Below are positions 22,176-25,756 of a stretch of 25,756 nt of DNA, piece after piece. The notes beneath the pieces were generated by a model. The model did no database searches. It worked only from the letters and a program-made list of their open reading frames with translations, and had not been told where the DNA came from. Made by a program: the position numbers and the translations under genes. Where the stretch lies: NCBI GenBank assembly GCA_965149945.1, contig CBCTTQ010000028.1:1-25756 (forward strand), given 5' to 3'. Numbering within the stretch: the first letter of the stretch is position 1; each line of letters opens with the position of its first letter. This DNA comes from JAHZFN01 sp965149945 (GTDB lineage: Bacteria; Bacillota; Dehalobacteriia; UBA4068; UBA4997).

Positions 22176-22597
22176 ATAGTATCTTTCAAACTGCCGATTG
22201 TTTCGTCGAAACCACTGAGGTGTTTCACAGCTGCCAGCAGCTTGGCGTATTCTCCGGCCAACAGCATCTTGCCAAGCAACTCTTCGGCATTCAATGCTCC
22301 CCAACTGCGTTGTAACTCCAAATTTTTAAAATTGGGGTAAACCGTCGCCGCGATAATCAAACGGTCGCAATAGGCTTTTTGATCAAAGTGAATAACTCCG
22401 TTGGCGCCGGGACGACGAGAGGCTTCTTTCAATTCTGCATTTTCCGCCTCACTGATCCCCCGAATCACAAATTCCAACGGTTCCTTTTCATCCTCCTTAC
22501 AAAAACGATTGGAAATCAAAACCGATTCCTGTAGATGGTCCCGAACTCGACTGCGAAAAAAATGGCACAAATCCGTATAATCTGTCAATTCACTCAT
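22166..22597 (-). CDS. XkdN-like tail assembly chaperone, 143 aa
   Basis: The product corresponds to XkdN, the chaperone made between tube and tape measure genes. It has an N-terminal D-L-C-H-F-F-R-S-R, then L-E-F-V-I-R-G-I-S-E-A-E-N, D-Q-K-A-Y-C-D-R-L-I-I-A-A-T-V-Y-P-N-F, and L-L-G-K-M-L-L-A-G-E-Y, the region that packs in other TAC proteins. AAAGGAGG lies before the ATG. The gene ends in AAA-AAG-TGA, which is the slip site for the extended product. Role: binds the tape measure and delivers it for tail tube building. Confidence 0.88.
   Translation of the reverse strand: MSELTDYTDLCHFFRSRVRDHLQESVLISNRFCKEDEKEPLEFVIRGISEAENAELKEASRRPGANGVIHFDQKAYCDRLIIAATVYPNFKNLELQRSWGALNAEELLGKMLLAGEYAKLLAAVKHLSGFDETIGSLKDTIKK
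22169..22175 (-). promoter_or_regulatory. Programmed -1 frameshift slip site A-AAA-AAG
   Basis: The heptamer A AAA AAG is in the zero frame as ATA-AAA-AAG and is followed at once by the stop TGA. After slipping by -1 the ribosome reads GTG-ATT-CGG and continues 51 further codons. A stop immediately downstream and a long -1 frame match known dnaX- and TAC-type sites. Confidence 0.8.
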
Positions 22598-22614
22598 CGT
22601 ATTCCTCCTTTTTT

Positions 22615-22645
22615 CGGTGCCGCCGCCTTGCCGGCGACGGCACCG
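22615..22645. promoter_or_regulatory. Strong GC hairpin between tube and chaperone genes
   Basis: Arms CGGTGCCG (22615-22622) and CGGCACCG (22638-22645), plus four inner pairs after one mismatch, close on a 5-base loop. On the minus strand no T-run follows: A-rich sequence with the chaperone's AAAGGAGG comes next. It may control mRNA stability or translation rather than end transcription. On the plus strand TTTTCTTT follows, so it could terminate antisense transcripts. Confidence 0.65.
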
Positions 22646-22651
22646 TTTTCT

Positions 22652-23116
22652 TTACCCTAAAACAGGCTCTTCAAAAGCATCCATCAACTCAATCCCATCA
22701 AAAGTAAATTCCATATCCTCGCTGAGAGCTTCCGAATCCACATCAAAAGCGGCCGCTGTCATTTTATTGAGGTTCACATTTTTCAGGACCACCGTCTGAT
22801 AGCCAATACCGGCGCCGGGATCATCATTAATGACTTGAATATCAAAATAGAGATCCTCTCCCCGTTCCACATAATCCACGATCATCTGACGAAAACGACT
22901 GGTCGCATAATAGATATTCATCTGCCCGGTACCTTTCCAGCCTTTGACCTTATACTGAACCCCTCGTTTTCCCAGCGTACGAATTTCACTTTTTTCTTTG
23001 GTGATGTATGCCGTAAGCCGCTTGGCAAAGAACATTTCTTCCGCATTTCCGTCAATCACCATGTAAGCCCTGGCTTCCTGACCGGAAATAGTATCTTTCG
23101 CCTTTAGATAAGCCAT
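22652..23116 (-). CDS. Tail tube protein, XkdM-like (DUF2001), 154 aa
   Basis: Forms the inner tube of the contractile tail. Characteristic stretches are D-T-I-S-G-Q-E-A-R-A-Y-M-V-I-D-G, F-A-K-R-L-T-A-Y-I-T-K-E-K-S, R-T-L-G-K-R, K-G-W-K-G-T-G-Q-M-N-I-Y-Y-A-T-S and L-Y-F-D-I-Q-V. Length matches PBSX XkdM closely. AGGAGGG precedes the ATG, which lies 10 bases after the sheath gene. Confidence 0.94.
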   Translation of the reverse strand: MAYLKAKDTISGQEARAYMVIDGNAEEMFFAKRLTAYITKEKSEIRTLGKRGVQYKVKGWKGTGQMNIYYATSRFRQMIVDYVERGEDLYFDIQVINDDPGAGIGYQTVVLKNVNLNKMTAAAFDVDSEALSEDMEFTFDGIELMDAFEEPVLG

Positions 23117-23126
23117 TGTCTCCCTC

Positions 23127-24449
23127 CTAACTTACTACGACCGTCATATAAAGTTTTTCGATGCTGTCTACCGGCATGACGGCCAACTCCACAACCACAC
23201 TGTCCGTCTCCTTGCCGCCGGTAATGACTACATCCTGTTTTTTATCCAGATTGGTAATCGCAGACATTGCTTGTAATTCTTCCAAATACGCCAAAATCTG
23301 CGCTTTAAAGAGATTTCTGCCGTCAGTGTCATTGTTCACCTTGCCCAGAAAATAAGTACGAAACATTTGCTGAACATCCGTAACCAATGTATCCAATACC
23401 CGCAACACGCGGTTCTTTCGTATGACGCTGCTTTTCTCAGCGGAAAAATCCGTAAAAGTGTTGATATCCTGCTCCACCACAGCTCCATCGGCAGTTTTCG
23501 TAAAGAGGAAACTTCCCTCCCGCAAAGCGGCATTTACCTCACTGTTTAAATATCGTTCATCCACATCCACGCTGCCTTCATAGAGAGCATAGGTATTGGA
23601 CTCATTAGCAGCCGCGCCGGCAGTAGCTCCGGCAACCCAATACACCGTCTGGTAGTTATTTAAAATCGTACCGTCTGCCAGTACCACCCCGTTTTTAACA
23701 GAAATAATCCCTTCATGATTAGCTTCGGCATAATCTCCCAACACCGCCTGGACACAACGCCCTTCTTCCTCACGCAGATTTTTGATAAAGGTGACTACGG
23801 CAGCTTTCACCGTTGTCAAAGCAGAATCCACTGCCATTACATCAAAATCTTCTGTTTCGGCAGCAGTCAAAAAATCCAGATAATCCGATAATTCCACTGT
23901 ACCGTCAGTTCCTCCGCTCAATTGTACTTGAACACTGTTCTGCAAATTGCCGCCGGAGCCAAACGCCACCCAACGATTTTTTTGCAGATCCGCCGCCGCG
24001 GTCACCCGCTGGCTGTCCATCACCTTGCCGTCTAACAAGGTACTCACCGTATATTCAGTCGTCGCGGCTTCCTGCTCCGTTGTTTCGGCGACTACCCGTA
24101 CAGCCAAATCATTGCCGCGGCTGCCGCCGCAGACCGCCTTGACCGTCATACCGCCCACGGTTGCCTGAGCCTGGGTGCCGTTATTCAAACTCCATACTTT
24201 CACGGTTTGGGCATGCTTCAAACATTCTCGTACCGGCATCAATTCCGCCGCGTCTGCCTCATAACCCAGCAACTCCAAAAAATCACTATCCCCGCTGACA
24301 CTGACAAAAGAAGCTTCACCCCAATTTCGTACCAACGGCAGCGCTACAGTTCCCCGATCCGAAACTCGACTTTCTACCATGTTGGTTTTCACATTGATAT
24401 ACGCGCCGGGGCGAATTTTGTTTTCCGAAACCCATGTTCCACCTACCAT
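23127..24449 (-). CDS. Tail sheath protein, XkdK-like, 440 aa
   Basis: The N terminus V-G-G-T-W-x-x-x-N-K-I-R-P-G-A-Y-I-N-V is the standard opening of Firmicutes tail sheath proteins, and the C-terminal half with N-D-T-D-G-R-N-L-F-K-A-Q-I-L-A-Y-L-E-E-L-Q carries the handshake region that contracts. The start at 24449 overlaps the TGA of the preceding gene (TGATG), ten bases after AAGGA; an ATG two codons upstream is spaced too tightly. Defines the element as myovirus-like or tailocin. Confidence 0.93.
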   Translation of the reverse strand: MVGGTWVSENKIRPGAYINVKTNMVESRVSDRGTVALPLVRNWGEASFVSVSGDSDFLELLGYEADAAELMPVRECLKHAQTVKVWSLNNGTQAQATVGGMTVKAVCGGSRGNDLAVRVVAETTEQEAATTEYTVSTLLDGKVMDSQRVTAAADLQKNRWVAFGSGGNLQNSVQVQLSGGTDGTVELSDYLDFLTAAETEDFDVMAVDSALTTVKAAVVTFIKNLREEEGRCVQAVLGDYAEANHEGIISVKNGVVLADGTILNNYQTVYWVAGATAGAAANESNTYALYEGSVDVDERYLNSEVNAALREGSFLFTKTADGAVVEQDINTFTDFSAEKSSVIRKNRVLRVLDTLVTDVQQMFRTYFLGKVNNDTDGRNLFKAQILAYLEELQAMSAITNLDKKQDVVITGGKETDSVVVELAVMPVDSIEKLYMTVVVS

Positions 24450-24694
24450 CAACATTCCATCCTTTCTATTTGTTTTTTCACCAATCGCTTCACTTCATCG
24501 ATGGTATAATCGTCTTCTACCAAAAGCCAGTCCAAAAAATCTTGTTCTTCCCGGGAAAAACACCGCGCGCGGATAATGGTATCTCTGCTGTATACTTTCT
24601 CCTGAGGCCCCCTTTTGGAGGAAACAGATGCCGATTGCTGTTTTTTCCCCCGTTCTTTTTGATAACATTGATAAATCGCCCTGAAATCAGCCAT
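24449..24694 (-). CDS. Small phage protein before the sheath gene, 81 aa
   Basis: The basic N-terminal half and a C-terminal helix F-S-R-E-E-Q-D-F-L-D-W-L-L-V-E-D-D-Y-T-I-D-E-V are visible; no family is recognised with certainty. It occupies the place of XkdJ-type proteins between the tail-terminator and sheath genes. It starts eight bases inside the DUF6838 gene, after GGAGATGGGATTAG, so it is translated by coupling. Function unknown. Confidence 0.7.
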   Translation of the reverse strand: MADFRAIYQCYQKERGKKQQSASVSSKRGPQEKVYSRDTIIRARCFSREEQDFLDWLLVEDDYTIDEVKRLVKKQIERMEC

Positions 24695-25097
24695 CTAATC
24701 CCATCTCCATTCCTATTGTCATTTCTTTCATTTTTTCCGTTCCGGTCGACTCTGTAAGACGAACTCGATAGGAATAACGATATTCCACCTGCAAAACACC
24801 GTCTTTGATGAGAAAGCTCGTCTCTTTTCCCCAACTGCCGTTTACATTTTTCAAACATAAAGCCAACTGTTCGTTTACCTTGAAACATTCCTTCGCGCTT
24901 CGTTTCGCGTTATAATAAGAAATTCGAAAAACCTCTGTCAACCGATATATCTGATTCAATTCCTTTTGTAAGGTGTACGCCGATGCCTCTACCAAAAAGC
25001 AAGGTTCTTTTCCCGTTGCCCGAATTTTTTCTGTATATACTTCCGCCTGCGGAAATGCTTGTTCAATTTGTTTCGTCACAGCGGTTAATTGTTCCAT
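24687..25097 (-). CDS. Tail terminator-like protein (DUF6838), 136 aa
   Basis: The protein has the layout of DUF6838-type phage tail terminator proteins: an N-terminal helix I-E-Q-A-F-P, then P-C-F-L-V-E (strand), F-R-I-S-Y-Y, and a strand pair with L-Q-V-E-Y-R-Y-S-Y-R-V. These proteins cap the tube and sheath next to the head or collar. GAGGTG precedes the ATG. It is separated from the upstream connector gene by 93 bases. Confidence 0.8.
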   Translation of the reverse strand: MEQLTAVTKQIEQAFPQAEVYTEKIRATGKEPCFLVEASAYTLQKELNQIYRLTEVFRISYYNAKRSAKECFKVNEQLALCLKNVNGSWGKETSFLIKDGVLQVEYRYSYRVRLTESTGTEKMKEMTIGMEMGLDG

Positions 25098-25190
25098 TTC
25101 ATCACCTCATTTTCCGCGGATCGCCCTTCCCGACAATTCCTCAAAGGCGTCTGCCTTCTGATCTTTCTGCCCACCCGCCGCGGAATTTCT

Positions 25191-25562
25191 TTACAGTTTT
25201 TGCTCCACTGCGATTAATTCTTGATGCGTACCATAATGTCTGGCAATACCGGTTCGAATCGCCTCGATGGTTTTGCCGTCTCGTTGAATATGAAGAATTG
25301 CCCCCGCGGGAACAGTAATTTCTTCCGTACAAAAAATCTTTAATGTTCCTTCGGCAGTAGCGGCAGAACCGTCCTTGGCGGCGCCGCCGCTAAGGTACGA
25401 CACTCCGCAAGGCACCTTCACCGCGATTTCGACTCGCGTCTCTTCCGTAAATCCGTCCTCCGTTTTCGGTTGCAATTCATACACCGTCATCACCGCATCA
25501 TAAGTTGATTCCAATAAACGCCGGTCAGTTTCTCTACAAGACGCATCCTGCCAAAACTTCAT
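25191..25562 (-). CDS. Phage head-tail connector-like protein, 123 aa
   Basis: The sequence has an N-terminal helix (R-E-T-D-R-R-L-L-E-S-T-Y-D-A-V), followed by strand-rich sequence with V-P-C-G-V-S-Y and V-P-A-G-A-I-L-H-I-Q-R-D-G-K. It lies two genes upstream of the tail terminator, where PBSX codes for XkdH/XkdI minor structural proteins. AAGGTGG stands before the ATG, which follows the stop of the preceding gene without a gap. After its TAA the same frame stays open 27 more codons (to about 25110) and reads like protein, but no start is visible. Confidence 0.7.
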   Translation of the reverse strand: MKFWQDASCRETDRRLLESTYDAVMTVYELQPKTEDGFTEETRVEIAVKVPCGVSYLSGGAAKDGSAATAEGTLKIFCTEEITVPAGAILHIQRDGKTIEAIRTGIARHYGTHQELIAVEQKL

Positions 25563-25756
25563 TTACCAGGCCACCTTTCGAAAAGCATTGAGCTGCTTGT
25601 AATAATCCTTCATAAATGCCATATTTGCCATAATGTAAGCGGCATTTCGTTGAGTGTTGTTGAAGAGCTCCGTCCCCAACTTATAACTGATGGAGACATC
25701 GCCCCTGGTGATACTGGTAGGCTCTTTGGTCAATACTTCATTCCCGAAATCTCCCA
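25563..25756 (-). CDS. Phage structural protein, C-terminal 63 codons only
   Basis: The 5' part lies beyond the right edge. The visible C terminus reads D-V-S-I-S-Y-K-L-G-T-E-L-F, N-N-T-Q-R-N-A-A-Y-I-M-A-N-M, Y-Y-K-Q-L-N-A-F-R-K-V-A-W, mostly helical. Its place before the connector gene suggests a head or connector component. The stop TAA is followed directly by the ATG of the next gene. No family can be assigned from this fragment. Confidence 0.65.
   Translation of the reverse strand, partial: GDFGNEVLTKEPTSITRGDVSISYKLGTELFNNTQRNAAYIMANMAFMKDYYKQLNAFRKVAW

Larger units (their letters stand above)
13485..25756 (-). mobile_element. Prophage or tailocin: PBSX-like contractile tail and lysis module, incomplete at the right edge
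   Basis: Twenty-one consecutive minus-strand genes follow the xkd order: connectors, sheath, tube, chaperone, LysM protein, gpD-like, XkdR, XkdS, gpJ, XkdU, fibre, then holin and endolysin. No capsid, terminase, portal, integrase or repressor is inside the window, so a full prophage and a headless phage-tail bacteriocin cannot be told apart. The left limit is set by the terminator after the endolysin and is approximate. Confidence 0.85.

Noticed and set aside
1..25756. CRISPR arrays, insertion sequences, rRNA, classical riboswitches
   Set aside because: No regularly spaced repeats, transposase genes with terminal repeats, rRNA segments or recognisable riboswitch cores were seen; the long leaders at 5949 and 11553 show no known aptamer motif by eye.

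Overview
The window reads as a low-to-mid GC Bacillota (Firmicutes) chromosome, most likely class Clostridia and plausibly gut-associated. The grounds are strong AGGAGG ribosome binding sites throughout, very large secreted proteins ending in SLH (S-layer homology) domains, a flavin reductase/rubredoxin typical of anaerobes, and a PBSX-type (xkd-like) contractile tail module. No species can be assigned from the sequence alone.

Host part (1 to about 13.4 kb). A tRNA-Tyr/tRNA-Thr pair is read leftward from a perfect consensus promoter. A small rhodanese gene is read rightward. Everything else is on the minus strand. There is a 1653-residue cell-wall protein with a signal peptide, VWA-like domain, Cna/DUF5979-type stalk repeats, a Listeria-Bacteroides repeat and three SLH domains. 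A compact operon follows: lipoprotein, flavin reductase with two rubredoxin domains, GIY-YIG protein, DUF2007 protein. Then come a tRNA-Cys/tRNA-Leu operon, a second SLH protein (854 aa, duplicated N-terminal domain and GLUG-like repeats), an alpha/beta hydrolase, and a small two-helix membrane protein resembling AtpZ. Most units end in clear intrinsic terminators.

Phage part (about 13.5 kb to the right edge, continuing beyond it). All genes are on the minus strand, so the module reads from right to left: head-tail connector proteins, tail sheath, tail tube, a tail assembly chaperone with a textbook -1 frameshift site, LysM protein, XkdQ/gpD-like protein, an acidic protein of unknown function, XkdR-, XkdS-, XkdT(gpJ)- and XkdU-like baseplate proteins, a glycine-rich fibre, two small tail-tip proteins, a subtilisin-like protease, a coiled-coil membrane protein, a phi-LC3-type holin and an M23 endolysin. 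Translation is tightly coupled (several TGATG or ATGA overlaps). It is either a prophage or a tailocin; capsid, packaging, integrase and regulatory genes would lie outside the window.

The most unusual points are these. There is no tape measure gene in the slot between the frameshifted chaperone and the LysM protein, where contractile tails normally carry it. A subtilase with Glu in place of the catalytic Asp sits between the tail-tip genes and the lysis genes. An unrecognised acidic protein is inserted between XkdQ and XkdR. In the host part, the rubredoxin domain has been duplicated, with 95 of 96 bases identical.
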